From Mycetohabitans rhizoxinica HKI 454 (GTDB lineage: Bacteria; Pseudomonadota; Gammaproteobacteria; Burkholderiales; Burkholderiaceae), in assembly GCF_000198775.1 (NCBI RefSeq), contig NC_014722.1, positions 2,698,718-2,755,309 on the forward strand: 56,592 bases of DNA, given 5' to 3'. How positions within the stretch are numbered: position 1 is the first letter of the stretch; each line of letters starts with the position of its first letter. This document shows positions 46,265-55,405 of this stretch, in pieces. A program made the position numbers and the translations under genes. Under the pieces are notes generated by a model. It made no database searches, was not told the DNA's origin, and worked only from the letters and a program-made list of their open reading frames with translations.

Positions 46265-46948
46265 TCAATCGGTCCCGTACTTTGGTGAGCGCGGTCCGTA
46301 AAGCAAGCCACTCGGCGGCCCCGCCGACAACAGGCGCCGGCTCGCCAGATTCGCGACGTCAACGCTGTCGTCGGACAGCGTATGCGCAATCTGCTTGATC
46401 GCGGCCTGTGCCAATATGCCGATCAATCCGAACGCACCGACGTTGACGTTGGTGCCCACCTCGTCGCCGGTAGCACGCCCCTCGCCCTGCCACAGCACAT
46501 CGCCGGTTTTTAGATCGACAAGCTTGGCCGATGCTGCCACGACCGTCTTACTGTCGAGCACAGCGTAGACGGAGCCATATTGCTTGACCTTCGTATAGAG
46601 CGCTGCGTCAGCGCCGAAGATATCGCGAAGCTTCGCGGGCGTGACACCTTGAATATCCGTCGGTGTGGTCAGCCCGTTGTACTTAAACGTCTCCTCCATG
46701 GGGGCCACGGGTACCACGTAGTATCCAGCCTCGGCCAACGGAAGCGTCATCTGCGAAAGCAAACCGTAGGTGGCCTTCACGTCTGACGTTTCGTTCACCG
46801 GCGGCAGCACGAGAATCGAACGGGGCTGGCTTCTCTTGAATGCCGTGTAGTCAGGACGTTGGTTGGGACCCGCACACGCGGCCAGCAATGCGAGCATCGC
46901 ACCGGCGCATAGCGATTTCAGTAAAGAGACCTTGATGATCTTGAACAT
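46265..46948 (-). CDS. DUF799 (GNA1162-like) lipoprotein
   Basis: A 227-residue protein with a lipobox signal (MLALLAACAGP). The mature part starts RSILVLPPVNETSDVKATYGLLSQMT, the DUF799 pattern, related to LpoB/TolB-N-like folds. It is third in a three-gene lipoprotein operon with CsgG-like and DUF4810 proteins; the trio is known in Neisseria and other proteobacteria, with unproven function at the outer membrane. Confidence 0.85.
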   Translation of the reverse strand: MFKIIKVSLLKSLCAGAMLALLAACAGPNQRPDYTAFKRSQPRSILVLPPVNETSDVKATYGLLSQMTLPLAEAGYYVVPVAPMEETFKYNGLTTPTDIQGVTPAKLRDIFGADAALYTKVKQYGSVYAVLDSKTVVAASAKLVDLKTGDVLWQGEGRATGDEVGTNVNVGAFGLIGILAQAAIKQIAHTLSDDSVDVANLASRRLLSAGPPSGLLYGPRSPKYGTD

Positions 46949-46961
46949 GGTGGCGCTCAGC

Positions 46962-47330
46962 TCAGGGTTGCCTGGACTTCTTCATCAGGAAGTCCATGTA
47001 CGGCGATGATTCGGGAAACGACTGCTTTTCGGCCTCGAATGCTTGTACGGCTTGCGAGTCATTGCCAACGCTCGCATACAGCATTCCGAGATGCGCATGA
47101 AACCCCGGCGGTGGACGATTTCCTGCCGCGCGAATTTGTTGCAGCGCTTTTTCCAGAGCGTCGATCTGCTGCTGTGGCGCCGTTTGTCCCTTGAAATACT
47201 CGTAGACCTGCGGCTGATAAGCGTCCCATTGATACAGCGGCACGGTGGAATGGCTAGCGCAGCCAGTCAACCAGGCCGCAGTCGCAACCAGCGACAACCC
47301 GGTTTTTTTGAGGAAGATAGGGAAATTCAT
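46962..47330 (-). CDS. DUF4810 lipoprotein
   Basis: A 122-residue lipoprotein (lipobox AAWLTGCAS). PLYQWDAYQPQVYEYFKG is the family start, and a TPR-like helix pair (GFHAHLGMLYASVGNDSQAVQAFEAEKQSFPESSPYMDFL) follows. It is the middle gene of the CsgG-DUF4810-DUF799 operon. Confidence 0.85.
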   Translation of the reverse strand: MNFPIFLKKTGLSLVATAAWLTGCASHSTVPLYQWDAYQPQVYEYFKGQTAPQQQIDALEKALQQIRAAGNRPPPGFHAHLGMLYASVGNDSQAVQAFEAEKQSFPESSPYMDFLMKKSRQP

Positions 47331-47370
47331 CTTGCTTTTTTAGTGATTGGCATAGCGTGGGGCGAGCGCT

Positions 47371-48051
47371 TCATTTCGCCGAGCCGAGTGCGCCGGCATC
47401 GACCTGTTCGACCAAGTGGTTGACCGCTTCTTGAATAGCCAGATCCAGCACCTTGCCGTTCAACGTGGAGTCGTAGCCAGCCGTCCCGCCAAAGCCGATG
47501 ACCTCCCGATTGGAGACGCTGTATTCGCCCGCGCCCTGGCTCGACAGCACGACTTCGGACGTCGCAGTATTGACGATATTGAGATTGACCTTCGCGTACG
47601 CGACCTGCGCTTTTCCACGCCCGAGAATACCGAATAATTGATGGTCGCCGACCTCCTTGCGACCGAACTCGGTGACGTCGCCCGTCACGACGAAATTGGC
47701 CCCCTTGATCGCCTGAGCCTTTTTCATGAAGCCGGCTTCCTGCTTAATCTCGTCTAGGTTGTCCCGGTCGAGCACGTTGAAGCGGCGGCTCTGTTGCAGG
47801 CGCGTGACTAGGATCGTCTTGGCCTGTCCGCCGAGGCGGTCGATCCCGTCGGAAAAGATACCGCGCATATAGCTAGACCGGTTATCGAACTTGCCGACGG
47901 CGATCTCCATCGGCTTGCCGGCAAACGGTGTTTGGGCGCTACTGACCACGGGTACCGGCAGCGATCGCGATGATTCCGTCGCGCACGCGCTCAATCCCAG
48001 GGCGAGTGCCGCCGTAATCCAGATAACGCCACAATTTTTATGTTTTTTCAC
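47371..48051 (-). CDS. CsgG/HfaB-family lipoprotein
   Basis: A 226-residue lipoprotein (lipobox ALGLSACATE). IAVGKFDNRSSYMRGIF, then TILVTRLQQSRRFNVLDRDNLDEIKQE, match the CsgG fold, which in curli systems forms an outer-membrane pore. No curli genes are present, so a curli role is unlikely. It leads the three-gene lipoprotein operon. Confidence 0.87.
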   Translation of the reverse strand: MKKHKNCGVIWITAALALGLSACATESSRSLPVPVVSSAQTPFAGKPMEIAVGKFDNRSSYMRGIFSDGIDRLGGQAKTILVTRLQQSRRFNVLDRDNLDEIKQEAGFMKKAQAIKGANFVVTGDVTEFGRKEVGDHQLFGILGRGKAQVAYAKVNLNIVNTATSEVVLSSQGAGEYSVSNREVIGFGGTAGYDSTLNGKVLDLAIQEAVNHLVEQVDAGALGSAK

Positions 48052-48587
48052 GCAACATCCTTATCAACTTAAAAGAACACACTGCCTAAATGAGTACGGC
48101 CCGTGGCAAACGCCCGAAAGCAGCCATGCCGTTGCCAAAACGGTGGCAACGTCAGCCAGTGCCCAACTTGTCGAATCGGTGAAATAAAAAAGACGCACTT
48201 AGCTTGGCGCTCGCCATGCTAAGGTTTCTTGATAAAACGGTGTGTGTAAAACAACAGCCGCTATTGCTGCGCCAGCCTTATCTATTTCGACAAAATCGAT
48301 AGCCCATTCGCCGCTTTTTTGTTAAAAATCCTGCTGCCTCTGCATTTTTCAGCCATCGTTTCGCTTCAGTGATGGGCAACGGGAAGGCGTTCACGACGTG
48401 GTGCTAAACAACGAGATTTTCACGTTTGAATCGCGCGATGTCAACGACACATTGAAATTGCGCGACCACCGCAAGGAAGACGAGATCCGGCCCATTTATA
48501 GGCTGAATCCCGGCTACCGCAGTGCCGTGAATCAGCGCGGCGTCCGTGTCAGGACGCGGCAACTCATCGCCATGCAGGTGTTCTTAA
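48052..48587. other. Upstream region of the lipoprotein operon, no gene seen
   Basis: This 536-bp gap is more AT-rich than average. It contains an inverted repeat CGTTGCC...GGCAACG near 48131-48152, which could be an operator. A 26-base hairpin CTTAGC...GCTAAG lies at 48198-48223; on the minus strand it is followed after four bases by a T-rich run, so it may be a terminator for the gene at 48588. No convincing reading frame was found. Confidence 0.45.
48180..48223 (-). terminator. Possible terminator, minus strand
   Basis: An 11-bp stem with one mismatch (CTTAGCATGGCGAGCGCC and its partner) followed by TGCG and TCTTTTTTATTT. It lies about 370 bases downstream of the exported-protein gene, so its owner is uncertain. 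Confidence 0.45.
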
Positions 48588-48938
48588 CTATTGCTTGATA
48601 AAGCGGTCCGAAGTCCATAGGCCGTTCGGATCGCGATTGCCCGCGTTCTGAAATTCAATCGCATGCCCGACTACTCGGATGATTCTGAATTCGTCATTTT
48701 CCGGCGTCGACAGGCATTGGTACCCATTAAACAGCTCTTGCATTTTTCCTTGTTCGCCGGCCAACGCATGCTGGTCAGCTGCTTCCAGCTTATCGCGCGA
48801 CAAACATCCATAGGCATTTGCCTTGAAGCGGAACGTCTGGTCCGGCGCCAGCTTGACGACTTTGTCCTGGGCTTGCGCCGCGGACAATGCGGCGGTGAGC
48901 GTGACGAAAGCAATAACCATCCCGGTACGTTTCATCAT
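48588..48938 (-). CDS. Small exported protein of unknown function
   Basis: A 116-residue protein. A signal peptide (MMKRTGMVIAFVTLTAALSAAQAQ) is followed by a mature part with two Cys (YGCLSRDKLEAAD and GYQCLSTPENDEF) that may form a disulfide. AGGAGAGAG before ATG 48938 supports the start. I recognise no family; it is probably periplasmic. Confidence 0.7.
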   Translation of the reverse strand: MMKRTGMVIAFVTLTAALSAAQAQDKVVKLAPDQTFRFKANAYGCLSRDKLEAADQHALAGEQGKMQELFNGYQCLSTPENDEFRIIRVVGHAIEFQNAGNRDPNGLWTSDRFIKQ

Positions 48939-49596
48939 GAATCTCTCTCCTATGGGCTGCGCACACCTTGGTATGACATTCGCTGAAGATAACCACAGCA
49001 GCTCCATCGTAGACCAATGCCAGCAAAGCACAAGCAGAACTTGTGTGCAGCCGCAATAGGCCAAAATGCCGCACCTTTTGGCCACATGCCTGTCACACGC
49101 ATTGCGGCTTTTTGACGCACTGCACATATCGCGCCACAGCACGCAGCCGAAATGACGCGTGATTTGTTGCATTAATGAATGCATAAAATACCCAGCCCGC
49201 TCAGCGGGTAAGCCATTGGTGCCCTCTCGCCAAAAATTGATGAGGCGCTGAAACGCTTACTGAATAAAAAACCGCCGGAGGAGGGACGCAACCCCTGCCC
49301 GGAGCCGGGATACGCAAAGCGCGGCAATCCGAATCACACCGCACAATGGATCGCGCGGATCGGCCCGGGTAGATATGCGCCCCATTGGCAGCCTCCACGC
49401 TAGTCACGCTCCCGCTCGCCGGCCAGAATGCCAGTCCTGGCGGGCCAACTGGATGCCAAGGTGGGGCGCAAGATGGCAGTTGGTGCTGGCCGGCTAGCTG
49501 GAATGCTAGGGGGCCAGTTGGAATGCTGGTGGGAAATGCACAGCGACCTAGAATGAAGACCTAGAATGAAATTAGGATTAATGTAGGGACCCGATC
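48939..49596. other. Long intergenic region with short repeats
   Basis: About 660 bases without a convincing gene. The part to about 49200 is AT-rich. Related G-rich units occur from 49444, including CTAGCTGGAATGCTAGGGGG (49494-49513) and CCAGTTGGAATGCTGGTGGG (49514-49533), and a perfect 13-bp duplication lies at 49545-49570. The origin of these repeats is unknown. Confidence 0.5.
49545..49570. repeat. Perfect 13-bp tandem duplication
   Basis: GACCTAGAATGAA occurs twice in tandem, just after the G-rich degenerate repeats and before the small plus-strand frame at 49597. Confidence 0.8.
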
Positions 49597-49845
49597 ATGG
49601 TCGAGCAGATTATCCTAGACGCATTTCTCTTACTGCCATTGATGATCGTTGCGTTTCTTTTCATTGACGAACTATGGCAGGAGCACCGGTTGCGCAGTCA
49701 TGACCACGCCGAACGCGCGCGGCCTTATCCATCGACAGATAGGGGACGCGATTCGCCACAATCACCCGCCGGCTTCGGGGTGTTGCTGGTGAATGACGCC
49801 GCGCCTACGCACCGGCGCACCGCACGCGCGGCGTCGCATCAATGA
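49597..49845 (+). CDS. Possible small membrane protein
   Basis: An 82-residue frame. Residues 5-24 form one strong membrane segment (IILDAFLLLPLMIVAFLFID), followed by a charged stretch and a low-complexity tail. AGGGA lies about ten bases before the ATG. There is no known family. The tail overlaps the convergent small gene at 49839 by seven bases. The N-terminal half looks real; the tail less so. Confidence 0.4.
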   Translation: MVEQIILDAFLLLPLMIVAFLFIDELWQEHRLRSHDHAERARPYPSTDRGRDSPQSPAGFGVLLVNDAAPTHRRTARAASHQ

Positions 49846-50012
49846 CGGCGGCGCAGCCATCCCGCCAGGTGGTGAGTCTCCATCCAATGAAGCACGCGAC
49901 TGCGCTCCGGACGCTCGCGCCAGCGTGATAAGAGTTCGAATCCCCACAGTGACAACAGAATCAGAATGCCTAATCCACCACCGATCAGCCCTACAACCGT
50001 CTCGCCTTCCAT
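49839..50012 (-). CDS. Small membrane protein, 57 residues
   Basis: A short gene with a very good ribosome site: GGAGG six bases before the ATG at 50010-50012. The product has one membrane segment (VVGLIGGGLGILILLSLWGFE) and a basic C-terminus (LLSRWRERPERSRVLHW...GWLRRRH), so it is probably inserted with the tail in the cytoplasm. I know no named family. Small single-span proteins like this often regulate membrane enzymes; no partner is evident. Confidence 0.6.
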   Translation of the reverse strand: MEGETVVGLIGGGLGILILLSLWGFELLSRWRERPERSRVLHWMETHHLAGWLRRRH

Positions 50013-50108
50013 GATTGCCCTCCATCGGGAACACTCATCCCTTTATTTTAGGCAATCGGATAGCGACGGAAAGGGGCAACGGCACGCGCCTGCGCGCGGC
50101 CAGTTGAC

Positions 50109-50443
50109 TCAGTCGCCATTGAGCGCACGCAGGTACGCGCAAAACATGTCAGCCATCGCGTCGGCATAGAGTGGATCTGAGCAGGTGTACGGGGACTTGC
50201 CGATAATTGTTTTCCTGCTGCACGGATCGTGTCGGTAATCAATCTGCATGCCAGGGTCAGGGTCGCGGTCGACGCCGCGGGCAGCCCACGTTGCATGAAC
50301 GTCTGCATAATGTGGTCACCCGCCTGCTTCACTTGTTTCGCCTCCGGCGCATCGTGATAGAGCAGCATGGCGTCGTTGAGTGCCACGCGCATCTCAATCT
50401 CCTCGCACTCCGGCCGGATAAAGGCATGGACGAACCTGCGCAA
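50109..50443 (-). pseudogene. TetR-family regulator remnant, truncated and frameshifted
   Basis: The minus strand reads RRFVHAFIRPECEEIEMRVALNDAMLLYHDAPEAK and then LACRLITDTIRAAGKQLSASPRTPAQIHS, matching the C-terminal domain of TetR regulators as I know them. The end of the domain, YADAMADMFCAYLRALNGD and stop, lies in the next frame, so about one base was lost near 50168-50172. The DNA-binding N-terminus is missing upstream of 50443, where a stop follows at once. Confidence 0.6.
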
Positions 50444-50746
50444 CTACCCAGAATGGGTCGATGGGACGAGTTCAGCAATGCCGACAACGACCGGGATAAA
50501 AAAGAGTCGCCAGCCTCTGCCGGCGACTCCTACCCCACGTGGGCCGCTGTCAACCTAAATAAATACCAGGGCCGCGATGCGTAACACTCGGTGCGGCGCG
50601 CCACGGCTTTATCCGCCCTTCACTGATCCGCCCTTCACCGTCGCCGCCGGCCGACGCAACACTCGCGATGCTATCCTCGCAACCCTTGCACATCGGGTGC
50701 GCCCGCGAATACCGTTGGCGCCAACAGGCTCCTCTCGGTGGCGGAC
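50444..50746. other. Intergenic region between the TetR remnant and the DUF4148 gene
   Basis: About 300 bases. The only clear element is a strong minus-strand hairpin at 50498-50529. No coding frame was recognised. Confidence 0.5.
50498..50529 (-). terminator. Strong intrinsic terminator, minus strand
   Basis: GAGTCGCC pairs with GGCGACTC round a short loop, followed by six T. It lies about 220 bases beyond the DUF4148 stop, and may end that transcript or belong to a gene now lost. Confidence 0.75.
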
Positions 50747-51082
50747 TCAGTGGCCCATATAGACGGATTGAGACACACGAGCAATGGCCTGGCCGCCCGC
50801 CTGCATCGACCCGCTGGCCACGCCGCCCACCGCTTGCGCGGCGACGCGTTGCTCGGCGGCATGCTTGGCTGCCACGCGGGCCTCAGCCGCCTGGATGTTG
50901 TTCGGATAGTCGTAGTCGTTGGCCATGGCGGGGTTATAGCCAACTTGTTCCAGCTCGATCAACTCGGCCCGCACTTGGGCATGCGTGAGCGGTGCGTTCG
51001 TTTGTGCGAACGAGGCCAGCGGCGCCGCAGCAGCAGCGGCGGCAACAGTGGTGATGGCAACAGCTTTGATCAGCGCATTCAT
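50747..51082 (-). CDS. DUF4148 exported protein
   Basis: A 111-residue protein. A signal peptide (IKAVAITTVAAAAAAAPLASFA) is followed by THAQVRAELIELEQVGYNPAMANDYDYPNNIQAAEARV, the DUF4148 pattern common in Burkholderia as small periplasmic proteins, often in several copies. GGAGG lies seven bases before the start. Function unknown. Confidence 0.85.
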   Translation of the reverse strand: MNALIKAVAITTVAAAAAAAPLASFAQTNAPLTHAQVRAELIELEQVGYNPAMANDYDYPNNIQAAEARVAAKHAAEQRVAAQAVGGVASGSMQAGGQAIARVSQSVYMGH

Positions 51083-51583
51083 GACACAACCTCCGATTGT
51101 TCGTTTCTCATTGAAGCTACCAACGTCAAGGTCCGTAGCCGATAAATGCAGTGTAGGAGCCGGATAGATAAGGGTAAATACTTAAATTCCGAATTCACTG
51201 TTATCAAAAAAAGAACAATTGGGACGGTGCAGCGTCTCATCACACCCCGGCCATCGCGTCCTGTCGCAAGCCGACTCAGGCACCCGTTACGACGCCCGAT
51301 GATCCGCTGACATGGGATCCCGGCATGCGCGCAACACCGCAGCAAAAAGGGTCGCGCCGGCTGAATCGAGCGACGCTGCGGTGACCCGCAATGCCCGCGC
51401 ACGCGCGTTGTTCGCGAACGCGTCCCCGGATCGCTCCAGCCATCCGTGACAGGCCAGGACCAGCACCACGGCGGCGGGATCCACCTGCAGCAGCGCCCAT
51501 ACGTTGAGCCCCGCGCAGAACTCGCTTGCTGTAGTTGGCTTTGAACCACATCAGGGGGCGAACAGATGTCTATGGATTCTGCA
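51083..51583. other. Intergenic region with an unassigned coding-like stretch
   Basis: A 501-bp gap downstream of mnmE. On the minus strand between about 51545 and 51283 one frame has a coding-like base pattern (SEFCAGLNVWALLQVDPAAVVLVLACHGWLERSG..., ending HRAS). It lacks a start codon after the preceding stop. I do not recognise it; it may be a gene remnant. The AT-rich part near 51160-51225 probably holds the DUF4148 promoter. Confidence 0.4.
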
Positions 51584-52972
51584 TTACTTTCCAATACAGA
51601 ACCGGCTAAAGATCACCCCCAGCAAATCATCCGACGTGAACTCACCGGTGATCGAGTTCAATTGTTCCTGCGCCAGTCGCAACTCCTCGGCAAATAGATC
51701 GAGCGCCTGCGCATTGCGAGCCGCGTGCTCCGCAGCCGTCGCCAAATGCTCGCCCGCTGCACGCAACGCGCGCAAATGACGCTCGCGCGCCAAATAGACA
51801 CTTTCCGCGCCTGCTTGCCATCCGGCAATGCGCAGCAGTTCAGCCCGCAGCAGGTCGATACCGAGCGCCGCCTTTGCGGATAACCTGACCTCGCGCGCCG
51901 CACTATCCCCGGCATCGCGCACGTCCGGCTCGACGCCTGCCAGGTCGATCTTGTTGAAGATCCGCACCACCGGCACACCGGCGGGGAACCGCGCGGCGAT
52001 CGCGTGATCCTCCACGCTCATCCCATCACGCGCATCCAGCAGGTGCAGTACGACATCCGCTCGCTCGATCTCGTTCCATGACCGCGCAATACCGAGCCGC
52101 TCCACTTCGTCTTGCGTATCGCGCAGGCCAGCAGTATCGATCACGTGCAGCGGTATGCCTTCGATCTGGATGGTCTGCGCCACCTTGTCCCGCGTCGTGC
52201 CGGCAATCGGGGTCACGATCGCCAGCTCGGCACCCACCAGCGCATTAAGCAGCGAGGACTTGCCGACGTTCGGCTGCCCGGCCAGTACGACGGACAGCCC
52301 CTCGCGCAGCAATGCGCCTTGTTTCGCATCGCGCTGCACAGCCGCCAATGCATCGCGGATACGCGCCAGCTTGCCGCGCGCGTCGGCAGCCTCCAGAAAA
52401 TCGATTTCCTCCTCCGGGAAATCAAGGGTGGCCTCGACCAGCATCCGCAGGCCGACGACCTCGTCAACCAGCCGATGGATGTCGCGCGAAAATGCTCCTT
52501 CCAACGAACGGCCGGCCGAGCGCGCGGCCGCCTCGGTACTGGCTTCGATTAGGTCCGCCACGGCTTCGGCCTGCGCGAGATCAAGCTTGTCGTTCAGGAA
52601 CGCGCGTCGCGTGAATTCGCCGGGCTGCGCGAGCCGCAGCCCGATGTCGCAGCCGGCGTCGAGACATCGCTGCAGCACGAGTTGCAATACGACCGGCCCA
52701 CCATGCCCCTGAAGCTCGACGACGTGCTCGCCGGTGTACGAATGGGGCGCCGGGAAATACAGGCCAATGCCGCGATCCAGTGGCACGCCAGCCGCATCGA
52801 AAAACGGCACATAGACGGCACGGCGGGGTGCAAGCCGATCGCGAAACAATGCGTCCATCAGCCGCACAGCCGCGTCGGCCCCGGCCGCGCCGAACGAGAC
52901 ACGCACCACCCCTATGCCACCACGTCCCGGCGCGGTGGCAATCGCGACGATCGGATCAGAATCGGTTTGCAT
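51584..52972 (-). CDS. mnmE: tRNA modification GTPase MnmE
   Basis: A 462-residue GTPase that with MnmG adds the cmnm5 group to wobble uridines. The folate-binding N-domain ([16 protein letters not shown]), the G domain ([27 protein letters not shown]) and the C-terminal CIGK Cys are all present. ATG 52972 gives the canonical [16 protein letters not shown] start. It is the last gene of the rpmH-rnpA-yidD-yidC-mnmE cluster. Confidence 0.96.
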   Translation of the reverse strand: MQTDSDPIVAIATAPGRGGIGVVRVSFGAAGADAAVRLMDALFRDRLAPRRAVYVPFFDAAGVPLDRGIGLYFPAPHSYTGEHVVELQGHGGPVVLQLVLQRCLDAGCDIGLRLAQPGEFTRRAFLNDKLDLAQAEAVADLIEASTEAAARSAGRSLEGAFSRDIHRLVDEVVGLRMLVEATLDFPEEEIDFLEAADARGKLARIRDALAAVQRDAKQGALLREGLSVVLAGQPNVGKSSLLNALVGAELAIVTPIAGTTRDKVAQTIQIEGIPLHVIDTAGLRDTQDEVERLGIARSWNEIERADVVLHLLDARDGMSVEDHAIAARFPAGVPVVRIFNKIDLAGVEPDVRDAGDSAAREVRLSAKAALGIDLLRAELLRIAGWQAGAESVYLARERHLRALRAAGEHLATAAEHAARNAQALDLFAEELRLAQEQLNSITGEFTSDDLLGVIFSRFCIGK

Positions 52973-53069
52973 TAACTCGAATAAATAGGTGCGGCAATAC
53001 GGGTGGCCGCCGATAACGACTGGCGTCCATTGTATCGCGCGATATGCGTTCGCGAAGATGCGCAAGCGT

Positions 53070-53104
53070 GTGACCCGGCGGCCCGCCTAAGGCTGCCGGG
53101 TCAC
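53070..53104. other. 10-bp inverted repeat between yidC and mnmE
   Basis: GTGACCCGGC (53070-53079) and GCCGGGTCAC (53095-53104) form a perfect stem with a 15-base loop. It lacks a T run, so it is not a typical terminator. It sits in the mnmE leader. Confidence 0.6.
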
Positions 53105-53140
53105 GGGATGCCAGGCATTGTCACGGCGTCAGTGGTCTAG

Positions 53141-53410
53141 CAACACCAAGCGGTCGGGCGGCGTCCAGCAGTCAAGCAACGCCAGGCGGTAGAACAACGT
53201 CAGGTGGCCAAGCAACGCTAAGCGGTGATGCGACGTCAAGCGGCCAGGCAGCGCCAGGCGGTAGAGCCGACGTCAAGCAGCCAGGCAACGCCAGGCGGTG
53301 AAGCCGACGTCGGGCGACCAGACAGCGCCAGGCGATGAAGCGACATCAGGCCGCCAGGCAACGCCAAGCGATGGAGCGACGTCAAGCGGCTAAGCAACGC
53401 CAGGCGATTC
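53141..53410. repeat. Minisatellite of seven 36-37-bp units
   Basis: Tandem units of the form CAACGCCAGGCGGTGAAGC plus about 18 more bases, seven copies and a partial one, with substitutions and two units one base longer. There are no unique spacers, so it is not a CRISPR array. It fills most of the 506-bp yidC-mnmE gap. No stable protein is predicted from it. Confidence 0.85.
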
Positions 53411-53478
53411 ACGCCGACTACCGAGACGACCCATGCCAGCGGCGGGCGCCTCAAGCTGCCCGCCCCACCATCACGGGC

Positions 53479-55143
53479 TCAGGCCTTCTTGTCCTTGCCC
53501 ATCATTCGCGTGATGTAGTACTGCTGGGCGATCGACAGCACATTGTTCACGACGTAGTACAGCACCAGTCCGGCCGGGAAGAAGAAGAACATCACCGAAA
53601 ACGCGATCGGCATGAACATCATCATTTTCGCTTGCACTGGATCGGGCGGAGTCGGGTTCAGCTTGGTCTGCACAAACATCGAAACCGCCATCAGCACCGG
53701 CAAGATGAAGTAGGGATCCTGCTGCGACAGATCATGGATCCACAGCACCCATGGCGCGCCGCGCATCTCGACTGACGAGAGCAGCACCCAGTACAGCGAG
53801 ATGAACACCGGAATCTGGATCACGATCGGCAGGCAGCCACCAAACGGATTCACCTTCTCGGATTTGTACAACTCCATCAGCGCCGCGTTCATCTTCTGCG
53901 GATCGCTCTTGAAGCGCTCGCGGATCTGCTGCATGCGCGGCGTGATCTCCTTCATCCGCGCCATCGACTTGTAACTGGCAGCCGACAGCGGAAAGAACAC
54001 CGCCTTGATCAGCAGCGTCAGCAACACGATTGCCCAACCCCAATTGCCGACAAAGCCGTGGATCTTCTCGAGCAGCCAGAACAACGGCTTCGCAATGATC
54101 GTCACCCAGCCGTAGTCCTTGACCAATTCCAGGCCCGGCGCGATCTTTTCCAGCTTGCGCTCCTCCTGCGGGCCGGCGAACAGGCGCGCGGCCACGTTCA
54201 CGCTCTGACCCGGAGCGATGCTCTGCACCGGCTCCTTCATGCCGACGCGGTACAGCGCCTGGCTGAACTTGTCCGCATAGAACTGGCGCTGTGCGCCTTC
54301 CTTCGGGATCCACGCAGAGGCGAAGTAGTGCTGCACCATCGCGACCCAGCCGTTGTCAGCCGACGGCGCATAGTCCTGCTTGCCCTTGTCCAGATCCGAG
54401 AAGCTCATCTTCTGGAACTTGTGCTGCTCGGTGTAGACAGCCGGACCGATGAACGTATGCGAGAACCGCGGTGTCTCGACCGGCGTGTCGTCGCGCACCA
54501 GCTCCATGTATACCGTCGGCTTCACCGGCGCGGCGCCAACGTTCTCAATCTTCGTATCAACGCCGATCACATAGCTGCCGCGCGTGAACGTATAGGTCTT
54601 TACCACCTTCACGCCAGCCTTGACCGGCGATTCGAGGCTGATCGACACCGTGTTCGCGCCGTCCGTCAGCGACGTCGGTCCCGGCACGACGGTGAACACA
54701 TCGTTGTGGTTTGGGAAATCACCGCCAATCAGGCCAGTGCGCGCCAGGTACGTATGGTTGGCCGTCTGGTCAAACAGCGTGATGTACAGGTTGGGTTGCT
54801 TGCCGTCCCCCTCCTTGACCAGCGACAGCCGCGACAACGTGCCGCCTACCGTGCTGATATCGCCGTCATACACGTCCGTCTTGAAGTGGATCTGCTGGCC
54901 CTTCACCACGGGCTGCATGGCGGGCGCCGTGCCAGGCGCGCTGCTCGACTCCGTGGTCTGCGGCAGGTCCGCCAACTGCGTGCCCGGCGTGGTCGTGCCC
55001 GGCGTCGCCGAAGCGGCCGTCTGGGTCGGTGTCGTGTTCGGGAAGAACAGCGACAAACGTCCATGGTCCCGCTGCCAGTTGTCGTAGAGCATGACGACTG
55101 ACATGAAGAAGATGACCCATAGGACGGTACGTTTGATGTCCAT
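53479..55143 (-). CDS. yidC: Membrane protein insertase YidC
   Basis: A 554-residue insertase. An N-terminal membrane segment ([17 protein letters not shown]) is followed by the large periplasmic beta domain (residues about 60-340) and the conserved five-segment insertase core ([31 protein letters not shown]). YidC inserts inner-membrane proteins alone or with SecYEG. It lies 30 bp after yidD. Confidence 0.96.
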   Translation of the reverse strand: MDIKRTVLWVIFFMSVVMLYDNWQRDHGRLSLFFPNTTPTQTAASATPGTTTPGTQLADLPQTTESSSAPGTAPAMQPVVKGQQIHFKTDVYDGDISTVGGTLSRLSLVKEGDGKQPNLYITLFDQTANHTYLARTGLIGGDFPNHNDVFTVVPGPTSLTDGANTVSISLESPVKAGVKVVKTYTFTRGSYVIGVDTKIENVGAAPVKPTVYMELVRDDTPVETPRFSHTFIGPAVYTEQHKFQKMSFSDLDKGKQDYAPSADNGWVAMVQHYFASAWIPKEGAQRQFYADKFSQALYRVGMKEPVQSIAPGQSVNVAARLFAGPQEERKLEKIAPGLELVKDYGWVTIIAKPLFWLLEKIHGFVGNWGWAIVLLTLLIKAVFFPLSAASYKSMARMKEITPRMQQIRERFKSDPQKMNAALMELYKSEKVNPFGGCLPIVIQIPVFISLYWVLLSSVEMRGAPWVLWIHDLSQQDPYFILPVLMAVSMFVQTKLNPTPPDPVQAKMMMFMPIAFSVMFFFFPAGLVLYYVVNNVLSIAQQYYITRMMGKDKKA

Positions 55144-55173
55144 GCGTTGTCTCGTGGTAAATGAGCTGAGCGA

Positions 55174-55404
55174 CTAGCGCCTGTCGGCACGAACCGGCGG
55201 CACCGGGTCGACGCCGCCCGCCGAAAACGGATGGCAGCGACACAATCGCTTCACTGCCAGATAGGTCCCGTGCGCGGCGCCATGATACTGGACCGCCTCG
55301 CGCGCGTAGTCCGAACATGAAGGGTAAAAACGGCACCGATCGCCGAGATAAGGGCTCACGGCGAGCTTGTAAAAGCGCAGAAGCGCGATTAGCACCGTTT
55401 GCAT
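55174..55404 (-). CDS. yidD: Membrane protein insertion efficiency factor YidD
   Basis: A 76-residue Yid[32 protein letters not shown] and the later CRCHPF motif define the family. It aids YidC-dependent insertion at the membrane. The start lies one base after the rnpA stop, so translation is coupled. Confidence 0.93.
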   Translation of the reverse strand: MQTVLIALLRFYKLAVSPYLGDRCRFYPSCSDYAREAVQYHGAAHGTYLAVKRLCRCHPFSAGGVDPVPPVRADRR

Positions 55405-55405
55405 G

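Noticed and set aside
46079..46389. Overlapping small frames between tRNA-Lys and the lipoprotein operon
   Set aside because: No ribosome sites, biased shadow composition and no recognisable motif.
53141..53410. Tandem 36-bp repeats as a CRISPR array
   Set aside because: The units are directly adjacent with no unique spacers, so this is a minisatellite.
54058..55101. A 347-residue plus-strand frame opposite yidC
   Set aside because: Arg/Leu-rich antisense shadow of yidC; no domain or ribosome site.
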